Assembly (NCBI RefSeq): GCF_009932335.1
Contig: NZ_BLJF01000003.1
Location: 62,001-126,000 of the forward strand
Reading direction: 5' to 3'
Length of the DNA: 64,000 bases
DNA from: Pseudomonas asiatica
Lineage (GTDB): Bacteria > Pseudomonadota > Gammaproteobacteria > Pseudomonadales > Pseudomonadaceae
Shown: piece by piece, positions 1-8,218 of the stretch
Position numbering within the stretch: the first letter of the stretch is position 1
Layout of the letters: each line of letters starts with the position of its first letter
The notes under the pieces: model-generated
Databases searched by the model: none
Told to the model about the DNA's origin: nothing
What the model saw: the letters and a program-made list of their open reading frames with translations, nothing else
Position numbers and translations under genes: made by a program

Positions 1-302
1 GTCGGGTTATGGGCGATGAAGATCATCTGGTTCACCGCACCCGGGTTGACCTCCAGCTGGTCGGCGGTGGAGTAGAAGTCCCAGACCATGTCGCTGGCAT
101 TGGTCGACATGAACTGCACCCGCACCGAACGCGTCGGGTCGCTGACCTGGCTGCCTTCGTACTGCCCTCCGGTCTTGCCGTTGATGCCGAAGGCCTTGCA
201 CATCACGTCATAGATAGGCACCAGGGCGAAGCCGAAGGCGAACATCACCACCGTCAGCATCAACAGGCGCAACACCAGACGTTTCAGCGAAAGGCCGTTC
301 AT
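1..302 (-). CDS. ctaG: Cytochrome c oxidase assembly protein CtaG/Cox11 (3' part beyond window)
   Basis: The first ~100 codons of a Cox11-type copper chaperone, which delivers copper to the CuB site of cytochrome c oxidase subunit I at the periplasmic face of the inner membrane. One N-terminal membrane segment (about residues 7-28) is followed by YDVMCKAFGINGKT and VRVQFMSTNASDMVW, both typical of the family. The copper-binding CFCF motif lies outside the window. The ATG at 302 follows AGGAA by eight bases and begins 10 bases after the coxA stop, so it belongs to the cox operon. Confidence 0.93.
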   Translation of the reverse strand, partial: MNGLSLKRLVLRLLMLTVVMFAFGFALVPIYDVMCKAFGINGKTGGQYEGSQVSDPTRSVRVQFMSTNASDMVWDFYSTADQLEVNPGAVNQMIFIAHNP

Positions 303-312
303 GGCACGGTTC

Positions 313-1902
313 CTATTTCACTTCCGGTGGCGTCTGGAAGGTGTGGTAGGGCGCAGGCGAAGGGATCGACCACTCCAGGCCCTCGGCGCCATCCCATGGC
401 TTGGCCGGTGCCGGCGCGCCGCCGCGGATGCACTTGATGACGATGAACAGGAAGAATATCTGCGTGGCGCCGAACATGAACGCGCCGATCGACGACACCA
501 TGTTGAAGTCGGCGAACTGCAGGTTGTAGTCGGGGATCCGCCGTGGCATGCCGGCCAGCCCCACGAAGTGCATGGGGAAGAAGGCCATGTTCATGCCGAC
601 GAACGATAGCCAGAAGTGCAGCTTGCCGAGGGTTTCGTCGTACATGTGGCCGGTCCATTTCGGCAGCCAGTAATAGGCCGAGGCGAAGATGCCGAAGATC
701 GCCCCAGGCACCAGCACATAGTGGAAGTGCGCTACCACGAAGTAGGTGTCGTGGTACTGGAAGTCCGCCGGGGCGATGGCGAGCATCAGCCCGCTGAAAC
801 CGCCGATGGTGAACAGGATGACAAAGGCGATGGCGAACAGCATCGGCGTTTCGAAGGTCAGCGAGCCTTCCCACATGGTGCTGACCCAGTTGAACACCTT
901 CACCCCGGTAGGCACGGCGATCAGCATGGTGGCGTACATGAAGAACAGCTCGCCGACCACGGGAATACCGACCACGAACATGTGATGGGCCCAGACGATG
1001 AACGACAGGAAGGCGATGGCGCCGGTGGCGTACACCATCGAGGTGTAGCCGAACAGCGGCTTGCGCGAGAACGCCGGGATGATCGAGCTGACCGCGCCGA
1101 AGGCCGGCAGGATCATGATGTACACCTCGGGGTGGCCGAAGAACCAGAACACGTGCTGGAACAGCACCGGGTCACCACCGCCGGCGGCACTGAAGAAGCT
1201 GGTACCGAAGTGGATGTCCATCAGCATCATGGTCACGACGCCGGCCAGCACCGGCATCACCGCAATCAGCAGGAATGCGGTAATCAGCCAGGTCCAGACG
1301 AACAGTGGCATCTTCATCAAGGTCATGCCTGGGGCGCGCAAGTTGAGGATGGTGGCGATCACGTTGATCGCGCCCATGATCGAGCTGATGCCCATCAGGT
1401 GGATGGCAAAGATGAAGAAGGTGACGCTGGCCGGCGCGTAGGTGGTGGACAGCGGGGCGTAGAAGGTCCAGCCGAAGTTGGGCCCGCCGCCCGGGCTGAA
1501 CAGGGTCGAAACCAGCAACAGGAAAGCAGCCGGCAGCAGCCAGAAGCTGAAGTTGTTCATCCGCGGCAGGGCCATGTCGGGCGCGCCGATCATCAGCGGG
1601 ATCATCCAGTTGGCCAGGCCGACGAAGGCCGGCATCACCGCACCGAACACCATTATCAGGCCGTGCATGGTGGTCATCTGGTTGAAGAACTCCGGCTGGA
1701 CGATCTGCAGGCCGGGCTGGAACAGCTCGGCGCGGATCACCATGGCGAACGAGCCGCCGAGCAGGAACATGATGAAGCTGAACCACAGGTACATCGTGCC
1801 GATGTCCTTGTGGTTGGTGGTCAGCACCCAGCGCATCAGGCCCTTGGCCGGGCCGTGCGCATGGTCATGGCCGTGGGCGTGGTCGTCGATCACTGCACTC
1901 AT
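313..1902 (-). CDS. coxA: Cytochrome c oxidase subunit I (aa3-type)
   Basis: 529-residue haem-copper oxidase subunit I, the catalytic subunit that reduces O2 to water and pumps protons. Twelve hydrophobic segments are evident. Key motifs are TTMHG (haem a ligand H80), GHPEVY (H258 to Y262, CuB ligand and cross-linked Tyr), WAHHMF (two CuB histidines) and VAHFHYVLV (haem ligands near the C-terminus). A His-rich N-terminus (HAHGHDHAHG) precedes the first membrane segment. I chose the ATG at 1902, preceded by AGGAGACAGG, over an in-frame ATG at 1923. Lies between coxB and ctaG in one operon. Confidence 0.97.
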   Translation of the reverse strand: MSAVIDDHAHGHDHAHGPAKGLMRWVLTTNHKDIGTMYLWFSFIMFLLGGSFAMVIRAELFQPGLQIVQPEFFNQMTTMHGLIMVFGAVMPAFVGLANWMIPLMIGAPDMALPRMNNFSFWLLPAAFLLLVSTLFSPGGGPNFGWTFYAPLSTTYAPASVTFFIFAIHLMGISSIMGAINVIATILNLRAPGMTLMKMPLFVWTWLITAFLLIAVMPVLAGVVTMMLMDIHFGTSFFSAAGGGDPVLFQHVFWFFGHPEVYIMILPAFGAVSSIIPAFSRKPLFGYTSMVYATGAIAFLSFIVWAHHMFVVGIPVVGELFFMYATMLIAVPTGVKVFNWVSTMWEGSLTFETPMLFAIAFVILFTIGGFSGLMLAIAPADFQYHDTYFVVAHFHYVLVPGAIFGIFASAYYWLPKWTGHMYDETLGKLHFWLSFVGMNMAFFPMHFVGLAGMPRRIPDYNLQFADFNMVSSIGAFMFGATQIFFLFIVIKCIRGGAPAPAKPWDGAEGLEWSIPSPAPYHTFQTPPEVK

Positions 1903-1945
1903 GTCCTGTCTCCTGCAATCCATTGATTGCCGCGAGTAACCCGGT

Positions 1946-3073
1946 TCATTGCGCTTCTGCCTGCTTCAGCGCCAGCACGTCCTTCGGCGTGACCATGTCA
2001 CCCTTGTTGTTGCCCCAGGCGTTGCGCTCGTAGGTGACCACGGCGGCGATGTCGACTTCCGAGAGCTGCTTGCCGAACGCGGCCATGGCAGTGCCAGGCT
2101 TGCCGTGGAATACGATGCCCAGATGGGCTTCCTTCGGCCCGGTGGCGATCTTCGAGCCCTTGAGCGCAGGGAACATCGGCGGCAGGCCCTGGCCTTCGGC
2201 CTGGTGACAGGCCACGCAGGTGGTGTGGTAGACCTTGTCACCACGTTCCACCAGCTCCTCCAGGGTCCATTCCTTGCTGGTCAGTTCCTTGAGCTTGGCA
2301 GCTTCAGCCTTGCGCTCGCCCAGCCAGGTGTCGTAGTCGGCCTTGGACTTGACCTCGACCACCACCGGCATGAAACCGTGGTCCTTGCCGCACAGCTCGG
2401 TGCATTGGCCGCGGTAGATGCCGGGCTTCTCGATACGGGTCCAGGCTTCGTTGACGAAACCGGGGATGGCATCACGCTTGACCGCGAAGGCCGGCACCCA
2501 CCAGGAGTGGATGACATCGGCAGCGGTTACCAGGAAGCGCACCTTGGCGCCAACCGGCAGCACCAGCGGCTGGTCGACTTCGAGCAGGTAGTGCTCGTCC
2601 TTGGGTGCCTTGTTGTGGATCTGCTCGGTGGGGGTGGCCAGGTTGCTGAAGAACTCCACGTCCTGGCCAAGGTATTTGTAGTGCCACTTCCACTGGTAGC
2701 CGGTAACCTGGATATCGATGTCCGACTCGCTGGCATCGTAGATGTCGATCAGGGTCTTGGTGGCCGGGATGGCCATGGCTACCAGGATCAGGAAGGGGAC
2801 CACGGTCCAGAGGATTTCCACCCAGGTGTGCTCGTGGAAATGCGCAGCCTGCTGGCCGGTGGAACGGCGGTGGATGACCATGGACCAGAACATCGCGCCA
2901 AAGACAACGATGCCGATGATCACGCAGATCCAGAAGATGGTCATGTGCAGGTCGAAGACGGCGTTGGAGACTTCCGTCGCGCCTGGGTGCATGTTCACGG
3001 TCCAGGCGGCGTTGGCCTGACCAAAAACCGACCACAACAGGAGGCCCATCCAGACATGTGGATGTCGCATCAT
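1946..3073 (-). CDS. coxB: Cytochrome c oxidase subunit II with fused cytochrome c domain
   Basis: 375-residue subunit II. It has a cleavable-looking N-terminus ending at about QANAAW, two membrane segments (about 40-65 and 85-105) and a periplasmic cupredoxin domain holding the CuA site (H189, C224, E226, C228, H232, M235). A C-terminal cytochrome c domain carries the haem motif CVACH (C286, C289, H290). The fusion makes this a caa3-like subunit II that can accept electrons from a soluble cytochrome c through its own haem. Two adjacent ATGs (3073 and 3070) follow AAGGGGAA; I use the first. First gene of the operon. Confidence 0.96.
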   Translation of the reverse strand: MMRHPHVWMGLLLWSVFGQANAAWTVNMHPGATEVSNAVFDLHMTIFWICVIIGIVVFGAMFWSMVIHRRSTGQQAAHFHEHTWVEILWTVVPFLILVAMAIPATKTLIDIYDASESDIDIQVTGYQWKWHYKYLGQDVEFFSNLATPTEQIHNKAPKDEHYLLEVDQPLVLPVGAKVRFLVTAADVIHSWWVPAFAVKRDAIPGFVNEAWTRIEKPGIYRGQCTELCGKDHGFMPVVVEVKSKADYDTWLGERKAEAAKLKELTSKEWTLEELVERGDKVYHTTCVACHQAEGQGLPPMFPALKGSKIATGPKEAHLGIVFHGKPGTAMAAFGKQLSEVDIAAVVTYERNAWGNNKGDMVTPKDVLALKQAEAQ

Positions 3074-3442
3074 TGCGGGTTCCCCTTCTCGTTCTTGTAG
3101 TCCCGGAGGCGTGGCCTGCGGCAAGAGGGAACGGTGGTCAAGACTACCTGGCTTCGACGACCGAGCCCCTGCTAAAAGCAGTCGGGCCTCATCAACGAAT
3201 CACGTTCACCGGGAGTATAGACAGCGACCAACGGCACGCAACGAAGCCCGTGAAATGAACTTCATGAAATGGCTGAATGGCCTGAAAACCGCGCGCTTGA
3301 CACGACATGGCACAATAGTGGCTTTTCGATATGCCTGAGCATGCACACGTTTGCGCGACTTATAACAAATGCGTCTTAGGTATTCTGTATACCGAGCTAA
3401 TTTAGTGTCTTCCGTTTGAAACGTAATGTCCCTGGAGTTGTC
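3074..3442. other. Divergent intergenic region coxB / hypothetical gene
   Basis: 369 bases between coxB (minus) and the hypothetical gene at 3443 (plus). It holds the putative cox promoter at 3214-3241. A TTGACA at 3297-3302 on the plus strand has no convincing -10 at 16-18 bases. The stretch from about 3340 to 3440 is AT-rich and probably contains the promoter of the rightward gene. I see no extra reading frame or hairpin of note. Confidence 0.5.
3214..3241 (-). promoter_or_regulatory. Probable sigma-70 promoter of the cox operon
   Basis: Read on the minus strand: TTGCGT (3241-3236), a 16-base spacer, then TATACT (3219-3214), about 140 bases upstream of coxB. The -10 hexamer is good and the -35 is moderate. 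Inferred from consensus only. Confidence 0.4.
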
Positions 3443-4084
3443 ATGAACATCGCTGCTGTACGCGAGCAGGTAAGCCAAGCCCATCAACACGAAGGCCAGA
3501 CCGGCCAACTGAAAAAGCGTCTCGAGCTGCAACTGCCCCACCTGCACCCCTCGATCCAACTGCCTGAGCAGGACGCCCAGGGTACTTTGGCGCGCTTCGT
3601 CAGCGCCTACATCGACCAGGTTCCGGAACTGCTGGAGGCCGCCCATGAGGTCGCCCGCGAGGCCGGGATCGAATCGCAGATCAAACCTGTACTGAAAATA
3701 GCCGAGGCCTACTTCCTGCAGCCGCCCAGCGTGATGCAAGGGCATGTGGGCCTGGACTGCCTGCTGGATGAGGCCTACCTGGCACACCGCCTGGTGGAAG
3801 AGGTGAACGACCTGTACATCCGTCACTTCCAGCAACCGTTGATCCCGGTCGACACCACCGTCGCCAACCTGATTGCCCATCAGTTGATTGGCGAGACGTT
3901 TGCCAATCAGCTGGATGAAGTAGTGCACCACTCGGTGGATGAAATGTTGAATGATGAAAGCTTCGCGGTGGAATCGGTAGAGGCCTACCGCGAGAAATTG
4001 AGCAGCCCGGAAACAGGCGCGGCATGGAAGCGCTGGCCGTGCCTGTCGCGGCAGCTGGGGGTGGAGCTGGGCCAGCCGGCCTGA
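3443..4084 (+). CDS. Conserved hypothetical protein (unrecognised)
   Basis: 213 residues beginning MNIAAVREQV, with the ATG preceded by GGAG. I do not recognise the family. The protein looks soluble and mainly alpha-helical: long amphipathic stretches, no signal peptide, no membrane segment, no metal-binding cluster. Features such as QVPELLEAAHEVAR and YLAHRLVEEVNDLYIRHF suggest a helical bundle. It sits alone between the cox operon and the SulP gene and is followed by a REP pair at 4097-4190. Normal codon use for the region suggests a resident rather than an acquired gene. Confidence 0.75.
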   Translation: MNIAAVREQVSQAHQHEGQTGQLKKRLELQLPHLHPSIQLPEQDAQGTLARFVSAYIDQVPELLEAAHEVAREAGIESQIKPVLKIAEAYFLQPPSVMQGHVGLDCLLDEAYLAHRLVEEVNDLYIRHFQQPLIPVDTTVANLIAHQLIGETFANQLDEVVHHSVDEMLNDESFAVESVEAYREKLSSPETGAAWKRWPCLSRQLGVELGQPA

Positions 4085-4096
4085 AGTTCCTGTCCC

Positions 4097-4190
4097 GGCC
4101 TCTTCGCGGGCACGCCCGCTCCCACAGGGAAAGCACATGCCTTGATGACTGTGGATTACCTGTGGGAGCGGGCGTGCCCGCGAAAGGGCC
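4097..4190. repeat. REP inverted pair (GTGGGAGCGGGC family)
   Basis: Two near-perfect arms, 4097-4128 and 4159-4190, of the P. putida REP sequence with core CCTGTGGGAGCGGGCGTGCC face each other between convergent genes. Likely a BIME that also acts as a bidirectional transcript end. Confidence 0.85.
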
Positions 4191-4215
4191 GGCTCATGCA
4201 GCAAAGATTCCGGCT

Positions 4216-5748
4216 CTAGGCCCCAACCCCGGCCGTAGTCCGCATCCGCCCCTCGATCCGCCGCTTCAAGCGCCGCTGCTCGATCAGCAACCGCGACCCA
4301 TTTGCTGAATTACTGCGGCCCCAATCTTCAAGCAGCTCAAGGCACGAGTGGTCGATATAGCTGAGGTTACCCAACGGCACATGCAGGGTGGTCCCCGCCG
4401 GTACGCTATCCAGCACCTGGGTCAGCGCCGGCACCTTGAGGAAGGTAGCCGCGCCACTCAACCGCAGCTCCATGTGTCCAGCCTTTTCCAGGCTGACCAG
4501 GTTGATCTTCAATCGCGCCGCCTTCAGTGCCAGCTTCAGCAAGGTCAGGGCAAAGCCCAGCAATACACCGGTCAGCAGGTCGGTAAAGATGATCGCCAGC
4601 GCCGTCGCCGCGTAGGTGAACATCGGCATGCGGCCATAGCGGCCCAGCCCACGAAACGCCTTGAAATCCACCAGCTTGACCCCGGTAAACACCAGCACAC
4701 CCGCCAGGCTAGCCACCGGGATCTGCTGCAGCACGCTGCTCAGCGCCACCACGAACGCCAGCAGCCACAGGCCATGGAAGATCGCCGAAGCCCGGGTCTG
4801 CGCACCTGCCTGCACGTTGGCCGAGCTACGCACGATCACCCCGGTCATCGGCAACGCACCGAGCACCCCGCACAGCATGTTGCCGATGCCCTGGGCCGAC
4901 AGCTCACGATCAAAGTCCGAACGCTGGCCGCTGTGCATGCGGTCGACCGCTGCAGCCGACAACAAGGTTTCGGCACTGGCGATGAAGGCCAAGGCAAAAG
5001 CGGCGACCAACAAGGTAGGGTCGGCCAGTTGCATCAGGTCACCAGGGCGGATCCAGTCGATAGCCTCGGACAGGTCGGCCGGCACCTGTACGCGGTTCAC
5101 CGGCAAAGCCAGCCAGATGCTGATGGCCGTCATGGCCGACACACCCAGCAGGGCACCCGGGACGAAGCGCAGCCGCTGCGGTCGCAGCCGCTCCCAGCTC
5201 CACATGATGGCGATGGTGCCCAGGCCAAGCGCACCGGCCATCCAACCAGAGCCGACGCTTTCCAGCGGCAGGGCGGCGGCCACGGTCGCCGGGAACTCCA
5301 GCAGGTTCTGCATGCCGGATGGCTGCGGCGCGGTGTCGAACATCACATGCACCTGCGAAAGCACGATCAGCACGCCAATCCCCGCCAACATGCCGTACAC
5401 CACCGCCGGTGCGGTAACCCGGAACCAGCAGCCCAGGCGCAGGCGCCCGGCCAGTAACTGCAGCAAGCCGGCCAGCAGCAGGATCGGCCCGAGCATGGCC
5501 ATGCCGTGCTGGCGTACCAGCTCGAATACCAATACCGCCAGACCGGCGGCCGGGCCACTGACCTGCAGCGGCGAACCGGCGAGGAAACCAACGACAATAC
5601 CGCCGATAATGCCGGTAATCAGGCCTTTGGCCGGCGGCATGCCAGAGGCGATCGCAATGCCCATGCACAACGGCAGTGCCACCAGGAAGACCACCACCGA
5701 CGCCAGCAACTCACGCGGCAGGGCCGCTTTCAACTGTGTAATGTTCAC
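4216..5748 (-). CDS. SulP-family anion transporter with STAS domain (probable bicarbonate uptake)
   Basis: 510 residues, starting at GTG (5748) after AGGAGAAACACG. About ten to twelve hydrophobic segments span residues 10-410, including the SulP signature region LPLCMGIAIASGMPPAKGLITGIIGG. A C-terminal STAS domain occupies about 420-500. SulP proteins move sulfate, bicarbonate or other anions. A beta-carbonic anhydrase gene lies directly upstream on the same strand, 192 bases away. SulP-carbonic anhydrase pairs are a recurrent arrangement taken to mean bicarbonate transport, so I infer HCO3- rather than sulfate. The substrate is not proved by the sequence. Confidence 0.85.
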   Translation of the reverse strand: MNITQLKAALPRELLASVVVFLVALPLCMGIAIASGMPPAKGLITGIIGGIVVGFLAGSPLQVSGPAAGLAVLVFELVRQHGMAMLGPILLLAGLLQLLAGRLRLGCWFRVTAPAVVYGMLAGIGVLIVLSQVHVMFDTAPQPSGMQNLLEFPATVAAALPLESVGSGWMAGALGLGTIAIMWSWERLRPQRLRFVPGALLGVSAMTAISIWLALPVNRVQVPADLSEAIDWIRPGDLMQLADPTLLVAAFALAFIASAETLLSAAAVDRMHSGQRSDFDRELSAQGIGNMLCGVLGALPMTGVIVRSSANVQAGAQTRASAIFHGLWLLAFVVALSSVLQQIPVASLAGVLVFTGVKLVDFKAFRGLGRYGRMPMFTYAATALAIIFTDLLTGVLLGFALTLLKLALKAARLKINLVSLEKAGHMELRLSGAATFLKVPALTQVLDSVPAGTTLHVPLGNLSYIDHSCLELLEDWGRSNSANGSRLLIEQRRLKRRIEGRMRTTAGVGA

Positions 5749-5940
5749 CGTGTTTCTCCTTTCTTTGTCACACAGCCATTCCCCTGGCCGTGGGCACGTT
5801 TGCCCCTGACGAGCGCGCAGGCGCGGGCCGCCAGCGGGCGTGCCGGCAAGGCAGTCAGGGAATTCAAGGCAGCCGAAGGCCGTGCCACACCCCTACGGGG
5901 TGCAGCCGGCTATCAAGGTTCCAGCGGGTGGATGGGTCGC

Positions 5941-6660
5941 TTAGTAGCGGCCTCTCGGAGTAGCGCAGGGGACCGGCTCGCCAGCAGCCAAGGGCAGGAA
6001 GGTATCGCTGGCGGCGTCGTAGGCTTCGATCTTGCTGGTCTCGATGTCGTAGACCCAGCCATGGATGTACAGCTCACCGGCTGCCAGGCGCGAAGCCACC
6101 GAAGGGTGGGTGCGCAGGTGATGCAGCTGGGCGATGACGTTTTCCTTGGTCAGCACCTGCATGGTTTCGTGTTCGCTGCCGCACGAGCAGTTGTTCTCGA
6201 CCACGGTGCGGGCCACTTCGGCGTGGCGCAACCAGGCGGACACGGTCGGCATCTTGGTCAGCGATTGCGGGTTGAGTACGGCACGCATGGCGCCGCAGTC
6301 GGAGTGCCCGCAGACGATGATGTGATGCACTTTCAACGCCAGTACGGCGTATTCGATGGCGCTGGAAACGCCGCCGTTCATCTGGCCATACGGCGGTACC
6401 ACGTTACCGACGTTACGGGTCACGAACAGGTCGCCAGGTGAACTCTGGGTGATCAGCTCGGGAACGATGCGCGAGTCGGCGCAGGTGATGAACATGGCTC
6501 GCGGGGTTTGCGCGGTGGCGAGCTTCTTGAACAGCTCTTGCTGCTCGGGGAAAACGTCATGGTGAAAACGCAGGAAGCCGTCGACGATGTGCTTCAGGGC
6601 GGCATCGGCGCTCTCCGCGGGGACCTGCGGTACGACCTTGGATGGGTCCTTGACGGGCAT
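5941..6660 (-). CDS. Beta-class carbonic anhydrase
   Basis: 239 residues. Interconverts CO2 and bicarbonate in the cytoplasm. The beta-class zinc site is complete: C60-A-D62-S-R, then H119 and C122 in CGHSDCGA. GDLFVTRNVGNVVPP is the conserved stretch between them. The ATG at 6660 follows AAGAGGATGAATC. It precedes the SulP gene on the same strand, which suggests a CO2/bicarbonate supply unit. The short tail after about residue 215 (LAAGEPVPCATPRGRY) is typical of Pseudomonas homologues. Confidence 0.95.
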   Translation of the reverse strand: MPVKDPSKVVPQVPAESADAALKHIVDGFLRFHHDVFPEQQELFKKLATAQTPRAMFITCADSRIVPELITQSSPGDLFVTRNVGNVVPPYGQMNGGVSSAIEYAVLALKVHHIIVCGHSDCGAMRAVLNPQSLTKMPTVSAWLRHAEVARTVVENNCSCGSEHETMQVLTKENVIAQLHHLRTHPSVASRLAAGELYIHGWVYDIETSKIEAYDAASDTFLPLAAGEPVPCATPRGRY

Positions 6661-6795
6661 GATTCATCCTCTTGACGGTGTGTAGGTAAATCCATTTTAC
6701 CGGTGAAAGATTCTGGCTATGCAGGGATTTAGATGACACGCACGGGCCATAGATCACAGTCGGTGAAGACTGATTTCCTACGCTAGCGGGGAAAA

Positions 6796-6840
6796 CTTAA
6801 CTGAAACTTAATTCGAAGGCTCTAGAACGGGTGTTCCAGA
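6796..6840. promoter_or_regulatory. Possible response-regulator tandem site plus palindrome
   Basis: CTTAAC (6796) and CTTAAT (6807) are direct repeats with an 11-base period, the spacing used by OmpR/PmrA-type regulators. The palindrome TCT-N-GAAC-GGGT-GTTC-N-AGA follows at 6821-6840. Both lie about 135-180 bases upstream of the carbonic anhydrase start. Function is inferred from form alone. Confidence 0.3.
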
Positions 6841-6973
6841 TAGGAAAGGCGGGTATTGGATAATAGCAAAAAAACATCAACTGCCAAGAGCCATTACTGC
6901 AATTATCAACTTTAATTAGTTGCATTGAGGGCTGGCAATGCGCCACATGCGGGCACCCGGAACCTGCGCAGAA

Positions 6974-7060
6974 CCTGTGGGAGTGGGCGTGCCCGCGAAG
7001 GAGGCAACTCGGTACATGGCACCGGCTGTGCCGGTGTTCGCGGGCGCGCCCGCTCCCACA
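6974..7060. repeat. REP inverted pair
   Basis: Opposed copies of the GTGGGAGCGGGC-type REP, 6974-7000 and 7038-7060, around a GGCACCGGCTGTGCCGGTGTT hairpin. It sits at the 3' side of the radical SAM gene. Confidence 0.8.
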
Positions 7061-7082
7061 AAGACCGTACTCTGCTCAAGCA

Positions 7083-8141
7083 TCAGAACAACGCCATCTG
7101 CCCACCCGGCGGGCAAAACGCCGAACAATCCAGCGCCTGCGCTTCTCGCCCTTCGAACTCCAGCCGATTCATGGCCTTGGCAAAACGCTGCGCCAGCAAT
7201 TCGGCAAACACGCCTTCACCGCGCATGCGCGCACCAAAGCGGCTGTCATACAGTTCGCCGCCGCGGCTCTGGCGGATCAGGCTCAATACATGTGCCGCCC
7301 GCTGCGGGTAATGGTCCTGCAGCCATTGCTCGAACAACGGTGCCACTTCCAGCGGCAGGCGCAACATCATGTAGGCTGCGCTCTGTGCACCTGCCTCCCT
7401 CGCCGCCTCCAGCAGCCGTTCCAGTTCACTGTCGTTGATCATCGGAATCATCGGCGAACACAACACGCCCACCGGCACTCCCGCCTCGCGCAACACGCGG
7501 ATCGCCCGCAAGCGCGCCTTGGGTGACGCCGCACGCGGTTCCAGCACCCGTTTCAAGTCATCGTCCAGCGTGGTCAGGCTGATCATCACCCGCACCAGGC
7601 GCTGGCGAGCCATCTCGGCCAGCAGGTCGAGGTCGCGCAGCACCAGCGCCCCCTTGGTGACGATGGTCACCGGGTGGCGAAAACGCAGTAGCACTTCGAG
7701 CAGGCGACGGGTCAGCAGTTGTTCACGCTCGATCGGCTGGTACGGGTCGGTATTGGAACCCAGGTTGATCGGCGCGCACACGTAACCCGGTTTGTTCAAT
7801 TGTTGCGCAAGCACCTCGGCGGCGTTGGTCTTGGCAATCAGTTTTGTCTCGAAATCCAGGCCGGGGGAAAGGTCCCAGTAAGCGTGGGAAGGGCGGGCAT
7901 AGCAGTAGATACAACCGTGCTCGCAGCCACGGTATGGGTTGATGGAACGGTCGAAGGGCAGGTCGGGCGAGGTATTGCGACTGATCACCGATTTGGCCGT
8001 CTCTACCCGTACCTCGGTGCCCTGGGTTTGCGGCACCTCCTGATACCAGCCGTCATCCTCCGCCATCGAATGGCTGGGGGCAAAGCGGTTGTGCGGATTG
8101 TGCGCCGTGCCACGGCCCTTTTGCGGTGCTGGAGGAATCAT
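7083..8141 (-). CDS. PA0069-family radical SAM protein, SOS-controlled
   Basis: 352 residues. The radical SAM cluster motif is C73-EHG-C77-IY-C80, followed by SplB-like elements (NLGSNTDPYQPIE, PVTIVTKGALVLRD, SLTTLDDDLKRVLEP). The family is related to spore photoproduct lyase, but its reaction is unknown. A perfect LexA box (8155-8174) lies just upstream of the ATG. As I recall, the P. aeruginosa homologue PA0069 is a member of the LexA regulon, so a role in the response to DNA damage is likely. The start is preceded by AGAGGTAGGCC. Transcribed separately from the upstream peptidase. Confidence 0.9.
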   Translation of the reverse strand: MIPPAPQKGRGTAHNPHNRFAPSHSMAEDDGWYQEVPQTQGTEVRVETAKSVISRNTSPDLPFDRSINPYRGCEHGCIYCYARPSHAYWDLSPGLDFETKLIAKTNAAEVLAQQLNKPGYVCAPINLGSNTDPYQPIEREQLLTRRLLEVLLRFRHPVTIVTKGALVLRDLDLLAEMARQRLVRVMISLTTLDDDLKRVLEPRAASPKARLRAIRVLREAGVPVGVLCSPMIPMINDSELERLLEAAREAGAQSAAYMMLRLPLEVAPLFEQWLQDHYPQRAAHVLSLIRQSRGGELYDSRFGARMRGEGVFAELLAQRFAKAMNRLEFEGREAQALDCSAFCPPGGQMALF

Positions 8142-8154
8142 GGCCTACCTCTGA

Positions 8155-8174
8155 TACTGTATTCATGTACAGTA
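8155..8174. promoter_or_regulatory. LexA (SOS) box
   Basis: TACTGT-N8-ACAGTA, a perfect match to the CTGT-N8-ACAG consensus; the palindrome extends to 8153-8176. Its centre is about 24 bases upstream of the radical SAM start codon, placed to block the promoter or early transcription. Confidence 0.9.
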
Positions 8175-8218
8175 TCGCGCATGCCTGATTCTTTCCAGCA
8201 CCTCCGGTCAGCCCACTC

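Larger units (their letters stand above)
6661..7082. other. Intergenic region upstream of carbonic anhydrase
   Basis: 422 bases without a gene. From left to right: a short imperfect palindrome GTAAATCCATTTTAC (6687-6701); a tandem CTTAA-N6-CTTAA repeat (6796-6811); a 20-base palindrome (6821-6840); an AT-rich imperfect hairpin at about 6882-6940 (TGCCA/TGGCA, AGCC/GGGCT and TGCAA/TTGCA arms); and a REP pair (6974-7060). No open frame with a ribosome site was seen. Confidence 0.6.

Noticed and set aside
3297..3325. TTGACA as a promoter for the gene at 3443
   Set aside because: No acceptable -10 at 16-18 bases.
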